Positions 26,233 to 35,524 of a stretch of 64,000 nucleotides of DNA are shown here, piece by piece. Within the stretch, counting starts at the first letter, position 1; the number at the start of each line of letters is the position of its first letter. Source of the stretch: Steroidobacteraceae bacterium (GTDB taxonomy: Bacteria; Pseudomonadota; Gammaproteobacteria; Steroidobacterales; Steroidobacteraceae); the NCBI GenBank assembly GCA_017853175.1, contig JAFMKA010000001.1, forward strand, positions 62,001 through 126,000, written 5' to 3'. A program made the position numbers and the translations under genes. Under the pieces are notes generated by a model. The model saw nothing but the letters and a program-made list of their open reading frames with translations, had not been told where the DNA came from and ran no database searches.

Positions 26233-27180
26233 CTATCGCCGTGCGGCACCGCGCGAGTGCGAGGTCATGAGCCGCAAGATCGCGGGTCGCGACGGGGCAG
26301 AAACCTGCGCCCCACGCCGGGTAACCGACCGCGCAGCGGCGGCGTTTGCAAATCGCACGGCCTCGCGAAGCGCGAGTCCCTCCGCCAAAGCGACAGCCAA
26401 AGCGCCGTTGAACACGTCGCCCGCCGCCGTCGTGTCGACCGCCTTAACTCGATAGCCGGCGACGCGCTCGTTCGTCGATCCGCTCGAGACGTAAGCCCCT
26501 CGCGAGCCGAGGGTGATGATGACCGTCTCGACGCCTCGGTCATGCAGTCGTCGGGCAGCCCGAGCTGCACTCGCATCGCTGCTCACACGTACGCCGGTCA
26601 GCGACTCCGCCTCCGACTCGTTCGGCGTCAAAACCGACACATTTCTTAGAAGCGCTAATGGCAGCGGCATGGCGGGCGCAGGATTCAGTATGACGCGAGC
26701 TCCCACCTCGCGCGCCATACGCGCTGCTGCGAGTACCGAAGCCAACGGTGTTTCGAGCTGCAGTAAAACGACTGCCGCACCAGAAAACGCCTTTTTTGAT
26801 CGGGAAATTTGTGTGGCAGATAGGCTCGAATTTGCTCCGGGCGATACCGCGATGCTGTTCTCACCGGTCGCCGAGACGAATATCAGCGCGACACCGGAGG
26901 TCTCCCCATCGACTCGGGAGACCCCACGGACGTCGACCCCTTCTTTGACGAGGCTCGACAGTGCACGGTCACCGAAGTCGTCACGACCGACGCACCCAAC
27001 GAATTGGACCTCGCCTCCCGCCCGACTCGCCGCAACCGCCTGGTTTGCCCCTTTGCCTCCCGCAACAACGTCGAACCGCCCCCCGAGCACGGTCTCGCCG
27101 GGTCGAGGCAAACGAGGCACTCGGACCACCATGTCCGTATTACTGCTGCCCACCACGACGATCTTGTTTCTTCTCGCCAT
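26233..27180 (-). CDS. rbsK: Ribokinase / PfkB family carbohydrate kinase
   Basis: VVVGSSNTDMVVRVPRLPRPGETVLGGRFDVVAGGKGANQAVAASRAGG; DTTAAGDVFNGALAVAL. Confidence 0.9.
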   Translation of the reverse strand: MARRNKIVVVGSSNTDMVVRVPRLPRPGETVLGGRFDVVAGGKGANQAVAASRAGGEVQFVGCVGRDDFGDRALSSLVKEGVDVRGVSRVDGETSGVALIFVSATGENSIAVSPGANSSLSATQISRSKKAFSGAAVVLLQLETPLASVLAAARMAREVGARVILNPAPAMPLPLALLRNVSVLTPNESEAESLTGVRVSSDASAARAARRLHDRGVETVIITLGSRGAYVSSGSTNERVAGYRVKAVDTTAAGDVFNGALAVALAEGLALREAVRFANAAAARSVTRRGAQVSAPSRPAILRLMTSHSRGAARR

Positions 27181-27206
27181 TCCGAGCGCCCCTGCATCGA
27201 TCGTTT

Positions 27207-27229
27207 CTGTTGTTGTTTTTTAACAACAG
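27207..27229. repeat. Inverted repeat, 8-bp arms, in the divergent rbsK/TBDT intergenic region
   Basis: ctgttgtt-gtttttt-aacaacag. Confidence 0.7.
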
Positions 27230-27317
27230 CTGCTGCTTTTCGGTACAGATACCTAGTCCAAAATTCTGGGACTTCCGGTACCCTTAAATAGCTCTACTTT
27301 CCAATAAGGGGACAGGC

Positions 27318-29762
27318 ATGTCATCCAAGTATTCAAAGTTGATTCATTGGGCCGTCGGGGCCGCCATCGGAGCCGCAGGATTTGCGGGGCCGACGTGGGC
27401 TCAAGACACCGGTCTCGCGCTCGAAGAGGTGGTCGTCACCGCCCGTAAGGTCGAAGAGTCCCTCCAAGACGCTCCGATCTCCGTTACGGCATTCACCAAC
27501 GAAGCCATCACCGAGCGTGGTATCACCGATCTGAACTCGCTCGCAGAGTTCTCGCCGGGTCTCAGCTTCTCGCAGGCCTTCGGTCGCCAGAACGATCGCC
27601 CGGTCATCCGTGGTCAGGGCAACGTGCTCGCCAACGTGCAGTTCGGTGTCGAGTCCGGTACCGCCTACTTCATCGACGGCGTGTACTACAACGGCGATAT
27701 CCAAGCGCTCGATTTCGACATGCTGCAGCGCGTGGAAGTCATCAAGGGCCCGCAGAGCGCGCTCTATGGTCGTAACACCTACGCCGGCGCCATCAACTTC
27801 GTGACCCGCGATCCGCGTGGCGACGAGTGGGGCGGTACGGTCAAAGCGACGGCCGGCAAGTTCGGCGAGCGTCGCGCATCGCTCAATGTTGATGGTCCGA
27901 TCGCTGAGGGCATCCTCAGAGCGCGCTTTGGCGCTCGCATCAATAATTACGATGGCGAGTACACCAACCAGGCCACCGGCAAGCTCGTGGGTGATGAGCA
28001 GGACAAAACGTTCAACGCCACCTTCGTGCTGACGCCGACCGAAGATCTGACCATGCGAGCGTTCGTGCAGTATCGTCAGCAGAGCGACGGTCCGCTCGCA
28101 CTGTTCTTGCAAGGCGCCAACTTCAATAACTGCAAACCGGGCTTCCGTTCGATCGGTTATCGCGGCCTAAACGCGACGACGGGTGCAGTAGCGACTTCGC
28201 CTGCGTCAGGTCAGTTCGCTCCGGTCAATAACACCAACCAGTACTACTGCGGTGTCATCGCCGCTCGACCTGAGTTGATTTGGCTAAACACGGACGCGAT
28301 CGGCACGACCGCCAAATTCCCGAATAACACTTTCCGTGACGGCACGGCTTTCGATGGCGTCGACGCTAAGGAAACCTTCTCGAGCTTCAGCGTCGAGTGG
28401 ACCATGCCTACCGGTGCGACGGTGCGTTCGCTCTCGGGTTACCGCACTAACCATGATCGCTTCGGCACCGACTCCGATCACTCGGAGGCTTTCACTTCAT
28501 TGGGCCCGACTTCAGAGCCGCTGTTCGCCAATACGAACCGTAACGATCGCCGCGAGTGGTCGACGGAACTCAAGATGTCCTCGCCTGAGGACGCTCGATT
28601 CCGGTACACCGTCGGCGCGTACTACTACAACATCAAAGACGCCGAGAAAGACCTCACCTACGCGAGCCCAGAGTTTGGCGTGATCAACGCGAACGCCAAC
28701 GTCACGGGCATCGAAAACCGAGCGTCGTTTGCTTCAGTGTCGTACGACCTGACGGAGCAGCTCTCGGCCACGCTCGAAGTTCGTCGCTTCACCGAGATTA
28801 AGACTCGTCGTGAGTTCAATGCGGCGGGCGCGTCTTCGCTGTATGTCGAGGGTGGTTACAACGACACCACACCTCGCTTTACGGTCGACTACCGCTTGTC
28901 CGATGACGTGCTGCTGTACGGCATCCTCGCCAAGGGTGTGCGTCCGGGTGGCATCAACGGATCGGCAGGTGCATCCATCGGTCGCCCCACCTACGATCAG
29001 GAAACTTCGAACAACCTCGAAGTGGGTGTGAAGAGCACGTTGATGGATGGTCGAGTGCGCTTCAACGCCGCGGCCTATTACATCGACTCGAAGGACGTTC
29101 AGGTCACGCAGGCGCTGCCTGCGGCAAGCGGCGGCAATGCGGTCACCTCGATCGCCGTCAACCAGGCGAAGGCCGAAACGACGGGGCTCGAGGTTGAAGT
29201 CACGGCAGCGATCACCCAGTACCTCACCGGTACCGTGGCGCTCGCCTACACGAACGCGGAGTTCAAGCAAGGCTGTGACGACTTCGAATACGTACTCAAC
29301 TCCGGTGGGTTCGCGTACCAGCCCTCGTTCTTCGGTTCGGCGCTTTGCAACATCGCCGGCCGTCGTCTGCCGCTCACCCCGGAGACCCAGGGCAACATCG
29401 TGTTGACCTACGAGCGCCCGATGTCCGATAGCCTGAGCTTCGTGGCCTCAGGTACGTTCACCCACGAAGGCAGCAAGTTCGTACAGTTGCACAACCTCGC
29501 CGAAACGGGCGACACCAACATGCTGGGCTTGCGTCTCGGCGTGAAGAGCGACGACTGGTCGGTCACGGCCTACGGTCGCAACCTCACGGACGAAGACACC
29601 ATCCCGCTCGCCACGCGCTGGTTCGATCTGCGCTATGGATCAGGCCCCCGTGGTCTCGCTGGTGTAGCGCCAACCGGATACGACAGCGGTTCGCCGCGTG
29701 CGCTCTTCGCTGCGCTGCGTAAAGGCCGCACCTTCGGCATCGAGGTCAGCTACTCGTTCTGA
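27318..29762 (+). CDS. TonB-dependent receptor
   Basis: ALEEVVVTARKVEESLQDAPISVTAFT TonB box/plug, PQSALYGRNTYAGAINFVT, C-terminal beta-barrel ending in VSYSF. Confidence 0.95.
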   Translation: MSSKYSKLIHWAVGAAIGAAGFAGPTWAQDTGLALEEVVVTARKVEESLQDAPISVTAFTNEAITERGITDLNSLAEFSPGLSFSQAFGRQNDRPVIRGQGNVLANVQFGVESGTAYFIDGVYYNGDIQALDFDMLQRVEVIKGPQSALYGRNTYAGAINFVTRDPRGDEWGGTVKATAGKFGERRASLNVDGPIAEGILRARFGARINNYDGEYTNQATGKLVGDEQDKTFNATFVLTPTEDLTMRAFVQYRQQSDGPLALFLQGANFNNCKPGFRSIGYRGLNATTGAVATSPASGQFAPVNNTNQYYCGVIAARPELIWLNTDAIGTTAKFPNNTFRDGTAFDGVDAKETFSSFSVEWTMPTGATVRSLSGYRTNHDRFGTDSDHSEAFTSLGPTSEPLFANTNRNDRREWSTELKMSSPEDARFRYTVGAYYYNIKDAEKDLTYASPEFGVINANANVTGIENRASFASVSYDLTEQLSATLEVRRFTEIKTRREFNAAGASSLYVEGGYNDTTPRFTVDYRLSDDVLLYGILAKGVRPGGINGSAGASIGRPTYDQETSNNLEVGVKSTLMDGRVRFNAAAYYIDSKDVQVTQALPAASGGNAVTSIAVNQAKAETTGLEVEVTAAITQYLTGTVALAYTNAEFKQGCDDFEYVLNSGGFAYQPSFFGSALCNIAGRRLPLTPETQGNIVLTYERPMSDSLSFVASGTFTHEGSKFVQLHNLAETGDTNMLGLRLGVKSDDWSVTAYGRNLTDEDTIPLATRWFDLRYGSGPRGLAGVAPTGYDSGSPRALFAALRKGRTFGIEVSYSF

Positions 29763-29790
29763 TCTCTCCGTACATTCAACGGAAACGAAG

Positions 29791-29820
29791 AGGGCCGGCA
29801 AATGCCGGCCCTTTTTGTTT
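29791..29820 (+). terminator. Rho-independent terminator after the TonB-dependent receptor
   Basis: agggccggca-aa-tgccggccct followed by ttttgttt. Confidence 0.9.
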
Positions 29821-29861
29821 TAAGCTTGCCGCCTCGAACGTACGTCAGGAGACGTCACCAA

Positions 29862-31358
29862 ATGAGTCGCTCACCCTGCCTGATCGAGCAGGAAGACCGT
29901 TATGACGACGGCATCTTTCGCATCGGTAGAAAACACGGTTTCTTACCGCAACGCAGCCCGCTTACGCGCTTACCAGAGTCGTTCGCTCCGATTCAGTCAC
30001 TACTCGACGAGATGCCAATATGGCTCGACGTCGATAGCGGTCGCCAAGGCATCCTCGCCACACCCGGACTGATTGCCGAGCGCGTCGCAACGCTGCCAAA
30101 CCTCGTCGATGAGGTCGCGAGAGTCGTTGCTACGTCGCAAGATAAATCTAAAGATCACCGTGACGCGTCACGACTGGTGCAAGCCTTGTTTCGGGGATAT
30201 GGATTTCTGACGAGCGCTTATCTGCTCGAGTCGGCGCATCACGGCACGCGGACGGGCGGCGCATACGGCAAGGCTCGCAACATATTGCCCGCCGCGCTCG
30301 CGCAGCCGCTCGTCATGACTGCTGATGCGCTTGGCATGCCGCCGTGGCTCGACTATCACCACTCTTATTCGCTCGGCAACTTCGTACATCGCGACTCTAC
30401 GCTGCACGGCGAAGATCTCTGGCACTGGAAGAACCTCGAGATGGCGTGTCGCTTCAGCGGCACCACCGACGAAACTGGCTTCATCATGCTGCACGTGCAA
30501 ATCAATCAGCACACGGCGGCCCTGCTCGGTGCTTTTCAAGACGTATTACGCGATGCACAGCTTCGTGGCGAATCGGAAAATCCTGCGGGCCCGTGGCAGC
30601 GACTGCTGCGCGCACTCGAGCACATCAACCGCTCACGTCGGGAGATGTGGCGAGCGAGCCGCCCCGAGCGTTACAACGACTTTCGCGTCTTCATCATGGG
30701 CATTACCGGAAACGAGGCGCTATTCGGACCGGGTGTGGTGTATCAGGGCGTCAAGAAATTCGGTGAGAAACCCATGCAGTTCCGCGGTCAGACCGGTGCT
30801 CAAGATGACATCGTCCCCGCCTGTGACATCCTTCTCGGTATCGACGATACCTACCCCACGAATGATCTCACCGATTACCTGCGGGACCTACGACAGTATC
30901 GGCCACCCGTAGTGCAAAAGTGGTTCGAGGACGTGCGCAAAGATCGCGACGCCGTAGCGCTCGACAAGTTCGTAGCGTCTGAGCCTGGCGTAGCCTTGAT
31001 CGCTGCAGCCTGTGTCGAGCAGATCACGCTCTTCCGAATCGGGCACTGGCAGTTTGTTCAGAAATATATTTTGGCTCACACACGCCACGCGACAGCGACC
31101 GGTGGCACGCCCATCACCTCGTGGTTGCCCAACCAGATCGACGCCTGCTTCGCACGCATGGACCAACTACTCAAGTATGCCGACCCCTCGAAACTTTCGG
31201 CATCCGAGCGACGTTGGCATGCCAACATGACCCAAAGAACAGACGAGCGTCGCCGCATTTTGGCCGAACAGCGCGCCTTACTCGAAAATCCGGCTTTCGA
31301 CCCACGAGAGATCTACGCACGCAACGCCGGTCACGAAGACGTGGCCATAGCAGGATGA
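29862..31358 (+). CDS. Indoleamine 2,3-dioxygenase family protein
   Basis: RKHGFLPQRSPLTRLPESFAPIQSLLDEMP; RFMGIT-like FRVFIMGITGNEALFGPGVVYQGV; MQFRGQTGAQDDIVPACD. Confidence 0.75.
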   Translation: MSRSPCLIEQEDRYDDGIFRIGRKHGFLPQRSPLTRLPESFAPIQSLLDEMPIWLDVDSGRQGILATPGLIAERVATLPNLVDEVARVVATSQDKSKDHRDASRLVQALFRGYGFLTSAYLLESAHHGTRTGGAYGKARNILPAALAQPLVMTADALGMPPWLDYHHSYSLGNFVHRDSTLHGEDLWHWKNLEMACRFSGTTDETGFIMLHVQINQHTAALLGAFQDVLRDAQLRGESENPAGPWQRLLRALEHINRSRREMWRASRPERYNDFRVFIMGITGNEALFGPGVVYQGVKKFGEKPMQFRGQTGAQDDIVPACDILLGIDDTYPTNDLTDYLRDLRQYRPPVVQKWFEDVRKDRDAVALDKFVASEPGVALIAAACVEQITLFRIGHWQFVQKYILAHTRHATATGGTPITSWLPNQIDACFARMDQLLKYADPSKLSASERRWHANMTQRTDERRRILAEQRALLENPAFDPREIYARNAGHEDVAIAG

Positions 31359-31380
31359 CCTTTCCACTTCGCGCCTCATC

Positions 31381-31758
31381 ATGCCTCTACTGATTTGGAG
31401 AATTCTCGGGTTCACGAGTGTCGGTATCGGCATCATCAACGCGTTCATTCCGTTGATGCCGACCACCGTCTTTCTTCTGATCGGTGCCTGGGCGCTCGGC
31501 AAGGGTTCTCCCGCTTGGCGCGCCAAACTGCTTGCTCATCCAAAATTTGGTCGCGCCCTTCGCGACTGGGAAGACGGTAAGCGCGTCAGTCGACGTGGAA
31601 AGCATCTCGCCGCCGCAGGCATGTTGATCAGCTGGGTAGTGTTGGTGGTCTGGCGGGGGTTCACCCCCTGGACCATCGGCGTCGGTGTACTGCTCGCAGC
31701 GATCACGATTTGGTTATGGACGAGGCCCGAGCCGAGAGAAGAGCCCAAAGCGTTTTGA
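31381..31758 (+). CDS. DUF454 (YbaN) family inner-membrane protein
   Basis: FTSVGIGIINAFIPLMPTTVFLLIGAWALGKGSPAWRAKLLAHPKFGRALRDWEDGKRVSRRGK. Confidence 0.88.
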   Translation: MPLLIWRILGFTSVGIGIINAFIPLMPTTVFLLIGAWALGKGSPAWRAKLLAHPKFGRALRDWEDGKRVSRRGKHLAAAGMLISWVVLVVWRGFTPWTIGVGVLLAAITIWLWTRPEPREEPKAF

Positions 31759-31818
31759 TCTAAGCAAAGGCTTGATCCGCTCGGAACTATTGTGGTTCCG
31801 AACGACTCAAAGCGCCCT

Positions 31819-32961
31819 ATGAGTCGACTCCTCACACTGATCCGCTCCGATGTGGGGGCTGGACTACTCTTGTTACTAGCCGCATTAACGGCCATGGTGC
31901 TCGCGAACTCGCCGTTGGCAGATATCTATTCGAGCACTTTAGACACCCGAGTCAGACTCGGCATCGCCGAATGGTCGCTCGAAAAAAACCTACTGCTTTG
32001 GATCAACGATGGCTTGATGGCCATTTTTTTCCTTTTGGTCGGTCTGGAAATCAAGCGCGAGCTTATGGACGGAGAACTGTCCGATCCTCGCCGCGCCGCC
32101 TTGCCTGTCGCCGGCGCGCTAGGCGGAATGATGGGGCCTGCGCTCATTTACGCGTTGATCAACAAAGATAATCCGGCGACTCTCGCCGGATGGCCGATCC
32201 CTGCGGCGACCGACATCGCCTTCGCGCTTGGAATCTTGGCACTCGTCAAAAATCACATTGCACCGGGTCTGCGCGTTTTCCTCCTGGGTGTCGCCATCAT
32301 CGATGATCTCGGCGCCATCATCCTCATCGCAGTTTTATTCACGGCAGACATCAGCAGTCAGGCCCTGACCCTCGCTGCAGTTTGCGCGGGTATCTTGGCG
32401 CTGTTCAATCGATTCGGAGTCACGCGCTTATGGCCCTACCTGCTCGTCGGTCTCGTGTTATGGGCTTCGGTATTGAAGTCGGGCGTTCATGCAACGCTCG
32501 CCGGTGTCGTGATCGGCGTGATGATCCCGAAGAAGGCCATGCCTAAACTCGAGCATGCCCTACATCCGTGGGTAATCTTCGGAATCATGCCGATCTTCGC
32601 ATTGGCGAATGCAGGGGCATCGCTCGACGGAGTGGGTCTACATACCTTCACGGAACCGGTGGCACTCGGAATCGTGCTCGGTCTCTTCTTCGGAAAACAA
32701 CTCGGCGTCACCCTAGCGTGCTGGCTAGCCGTGCGGTTCGGAATCGCCCAGCTACCGACCGGCAGTTCATGGCGAACTCTTCACGGTGTCGCCATCATCA
32801 CCGGTATCGGATTCACGATGTCGCTCTTCATTGGTTCACTCGCTTTCAGCAGCGGTGAATACGACACTGCGGTGAGGCTCGGGGTACTCACGGGCTCAGC
32901 ACTATCAGCCTTGGTCGGCTGCACTTGGCTCATCTTATCCAGAAAAAAACATGAGTGTTGA
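31819..32961 (+). CDS. nhaA: Na+/H+ antiporter
   Basis: INDGLMAIFFLLVGLEIKRELMDGELSDPRRAALPVAGALGGM; WPIPAATDIAFALGIL; VAIIDDLGAIILIA. Confidence 0.97.
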   Translation: MSRLLTLIRSDVGAGLLLLLAALTAMVLANSPLADIYSSTLDTRVRLGIAEWSLEKNLLLWINDGLMAIFFLLVGLEIKRELMDGELSDPRRAALPVAGALGGMMGPALIYALINKDNPATLAGWPIPAATDIAFALGILALVKNHIAPGLRVFLLGVAIIDDLGAIILIAVLFTADISSQALTLAAVCAGILALFNRFGVTRLWPYLLVGLVLWASVLKSGVHATLAGVVIGVMIPKKAMPKLEHALHPWVIFGIMPIFALANAGASLDGVGLHTFTEPVALGIVLGLFFGKQLGVTLACWLAVRFGIAQLPTGSSWRTLHGVAIITGIGFTMSLFIGSLAFSSGEYDTAVRLGVLTGSALSALVGCTWLILSRKKHEC

Positions 32962-33533
32962 TCATTGGGTGGAATCTCTGCGCGATGGGAACGAGGATTC
33001 GATTCAATCGTGGTAACTTTAACACGGTGTCGCGCGCTCTCATCATCGTATTCACCCTGCTGCCGCAGCTCGCCCTCGCTCACGGAGTAAAAGTCACGGT
33101 CTCTGCGGGCGAAGAAGCCATCGTGGGTCAGGTGACGTATGCCGATGGATCTCCGCTAGTTGACGCCACGATCAAACTAAGTCGGCCTGACTCATCGGCC
33201 GCTGACAGAACGCTCGGGCAGGGTCGCAGCAACGACGAAGGGCGTTTCGCGTTTCCGACGCCGCGCGATGGAGGCGAGTTACTGATCACGGCCGACGACG
33301 GAATGGGGCATCGTGGAAGGGTCCTCGTCATGCCAGCGGAGAAAGTTCCGAGTGCACTGGCACCCACTCGCCCCGCGCCCGATGCGCCCGTTGTCGTACC
33401 GCGCGTCGCAGATAGCTCAGACAGCTCATCAAATTGGGCTCGCTGGGTGAGCGGCCTCGGCTATCTCTCGGGTCTCTTCGGCGTAGTGTCTTGGTGGATG
33501 TCGCGCCGCGGAGCGTCGCGCACGAGGGACTGA
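32955..33533 (+). CDS. Putative additional membrane-anchored subunit of ECF Ni/Co transporter (NikL/CbiL-like)
   Basis: Signal then mature AHGVKVTVSAGEEAIVGQVTYADGSPLVDATIKL; C-terminal TM; adjacent to cbiM-Q-O. Confidence 0.65.
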   Translation: MLIIGWNLCAMGTRIRFNRGNFNTVSRALIIVFTLLPQLALAHGVKVTVSAGEEAIVGQVTYADGSPLVDATIKLSRPDSSAADRTLGQGRSNDEGRFAFPTPRDGGELLITADDGMGHRGRVLVMPAEKVPSALAPTRPAPDAPVVVPRVADSSDSSSNWARWVSGLGYLSGLFGVVSWWMSRRGASRTRD

Positions 33534-33537
33534 CCTC

Positions 33538-34146
33538 ATGCACTTGGCCGATGGTGTACTGGGTCTACCGACGTTAGTCGGCTCTACGATTTTGGCCACA
33601 GCCGGAGTCGCCATCGGTCTACGTAAGTTGACCCCGCGATCGTTACCGAGTGCCGCCCTCTTCGCCGCCGTATTCTTCATCGTGGGAACCATTCATATCC
33701 CGATAGGCGTCGGCAGTGTTCATCTCATTCTCAATGGTCTGATCGGACTGCTGCTCGGATGGCTCGCCTTCCCGGTGATCTTCGTCGCCTTAGTGTTGCA
33801 GGCCTTGCTGTTTTCGTTCGGCGGGTTCGCGGTCCTCGGTGCGAATACGCTACTACTCGCAGCACCCGCCGTTGCGACCCATTTTGCGCTACGGCCCTTC
33901 ATTGAAAGCTCTCTAAAGTCGCAACGTAAATTGATGAGTCTCGGGTTGCTCGCTGCGACGATCGGTATCGGCGGCGCCGCAATCATTGCCGTGACTATGT
34001 TGTGGAGCACCGGCCAGCAGGCCTTGCTCAATCTAATGGTTCTCTTCGGGGTCGCGCAGATCCCGGTTTGGATCATCGACGCTGCCGTCAGTGCGCTGGT
34101 GGTTGCCACGCTCGGCCGCAACTTACCTCAAGTGTTCGCCAAATGA
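33538..34146 (+). CDS. cbiM: ECF Ni/Co transporter substrate-binding component CbiM
   Basis: MHLADGVLG N-terminal metal motif, IPIGVGSVHLILNGLIGLLLGWLAFPVIFVALVLQALLFSFGGFAVLGANT. Confidence 0.92.
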   Translation: MHLADGVLGLPTLVGSTILATAGVAIGLRKLTPRSLPSAALFAAVFFIVGTIHIPIGVGSVHLILNGLIGLLLGWLAFPVIFVALVLQALLFSFGGFAVLGANTLLLAAPAVATHFALRPFIESSLKSQRKLMSLGLLAATIGIGGAAIIAVTMLWSTGQQALLNLMVLFGVAQIPVWIIDAAVSALVVATLGRNLPQVFAK

Positions 34147-34877
34147 GTCACGAACATCGACCAGATGGTCGGTTGCGCTTGGCCGCAGCCTTGTTGACCG
34201 GATTTTCGGTCTCGCTGATCCAATCGATCGACACGCTGCTCATTTTATTGCTCTTCTCTGTAGCAGCAGCCATTGCCGTCGCCATATGCAACGAGCGCTT
34301 TCCTCGCAAAGTTCTCAAGCGTCTGGTCATCGTGAATTTCTTTGTGATCTGGATCTGGGTGACTCTACCCATCGACTGGCTGACGCTCAGTTGGCGCGCG
34401 TCTGGCGCCCAGTTAGCGCTACAGCTTACATTGCGCATCAATGTCATCGCACTCACGGTCAGCACACTGCTTTACCGAATGAGCGGTATCGATCTCGCGC
34501 GTTCGGCGGTCGGACTCGGTGTGCCGCAGTCGCTCGGTACCCTGCTCGCGCTCGCCGTTCGGTCGATTGCGTTACTGGAGAGTACGCGATCTCGACTCGA
34601 GCAAGCCACGCGCGCTAGAGCTTACAGAGCCACCGTGAGTCTTCGAACGATACGCGTGAGCGCACAACTCGTATCATGGCTCGTCGTTCACGCCCTGGTA
34701 CGGAGCGAGCGCATCCGGATCGGGCTGACCGCGCGCGGCTACACCACCATGCGATGGCCGACGCGACAACATAGCCACTGGCATTCGCTTCCGATCTCAG
34801 AGTGGCTTCTGTTTTTGGGCGTCTTGGCTGCGATCGTCTCGGCATGGCTCTTACCGATTGTTTGGAACGTAAAATGA
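34143..34877 (+). CDS. cbiQ: ECF transporter T component CbiQ
   Basis: Multi-TM protein with coupling motif RSIALLESTRSRLEQATRARAYR; position between cbiM and cbiO. Confidence 0.82.
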   Translation: MSHEHRPDGRLRLAAALLTGFSVSLIQSIDTLLILLLFSVAAAIAVAICNERFPRKVLKRLVIVNFFVIWIWVTLPIDWLTLSWRASGAQLALQLTLRINVIALTVSTLLYRMSGIDLARSAVGLGVPQSLGTLLALAVRSIALLESTRSRLEQATRARAYRATVSLRTIRVSAQLVSWLVVHALVRSERIRIGLTARGYTTMRWPTRQHSHWHSLPISEWLLFLGVLAAIVSAWLLPIVWNVK

Positions 34878-35524
34878 CAACGTTGCTCCGCTTTGAAAAC
34901 GTGGTGGTTCACCGCGCAAAAAGAATCGTGCTAAACGGGGTCGACTTGAACGTCGGCGATGGCGAACGAGTCGTCATTCGCGGCGGGATTGGTGTCGGAA
35001 AGACCACCTTGCTATTGACCGCGCTTGGGCTCATCGAGCGCGCTTCCGGCAACATTACCCTCATGGGGCAACGCTGCGACGACGATGCAGATTTTGCAAA
35101 ACGTCGAGGCGAGGTGGGATTACTCTTTCAAGATCCTGACGATCAACTAATCGGGCCCACGGTACTCGAAGATATTGAATTTGGCCCCCTTAACCTCGGA
35201 TGGAGCGCAGAACGCGCACATCACGCCGCTGACGTCGCACTTGACCAAGTCGGGCTCAATGATCTTGCCGAACGTCCCGTGCACGAGCTCTCTGGGGGTG
35301 AAAAGCGTTTAGTCGCCCTCGCCGGCTTGTTGGCGATGGCACCTCAGTTATTGCTGCTCGACGAACCTACTGCATCACTTGATGAGTCGACATCGAAGCA
35401 CCTGCTGAAGATTCTTCAGGCGAGCAAACTCTCGATGTTGATTGCCACACATGACCCGCTCTGCATCGATACTCTGGCAACACGCAGCGTGTCACTGCAG
35501 GCCGGAAAGCTACAGAGCGATTAA
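34874..35524 (+). CDS. cbiO: ECF transporter ATPase CbiO
   Basis: IRGGIGVGKTTLLLTALG Walker A, FQDPDDQLIGPTVLEDIEFGPLNLG, HELSGGEKRLVALAGLLAM, LLLDEPTASLD. Confidence 0.95.
   Translation: MTTLLRFENVVVHRAKRIVLNGVDLNVGDGERVVIRGGIGVGKTTLLLTALGLIERASGNITLMGQRCDDDADFAKRRGEVGLLFQDPDDQLIGPTVLEDIEFGPLNLGWSAERAHHAADVALDQVGLNDLAERPVHELSGGEKRLVALAGLLAMAPQLLLLDEPTASLDESTSKHLLKILQASKLSMLIATHDPLCIDTLATRSVSLQAGKLQSD

Noticed and set aside
27333-28112. 259-aa minus-strand ORF
   Set aside because: Antisense shadow of the TonB-dependent receptor
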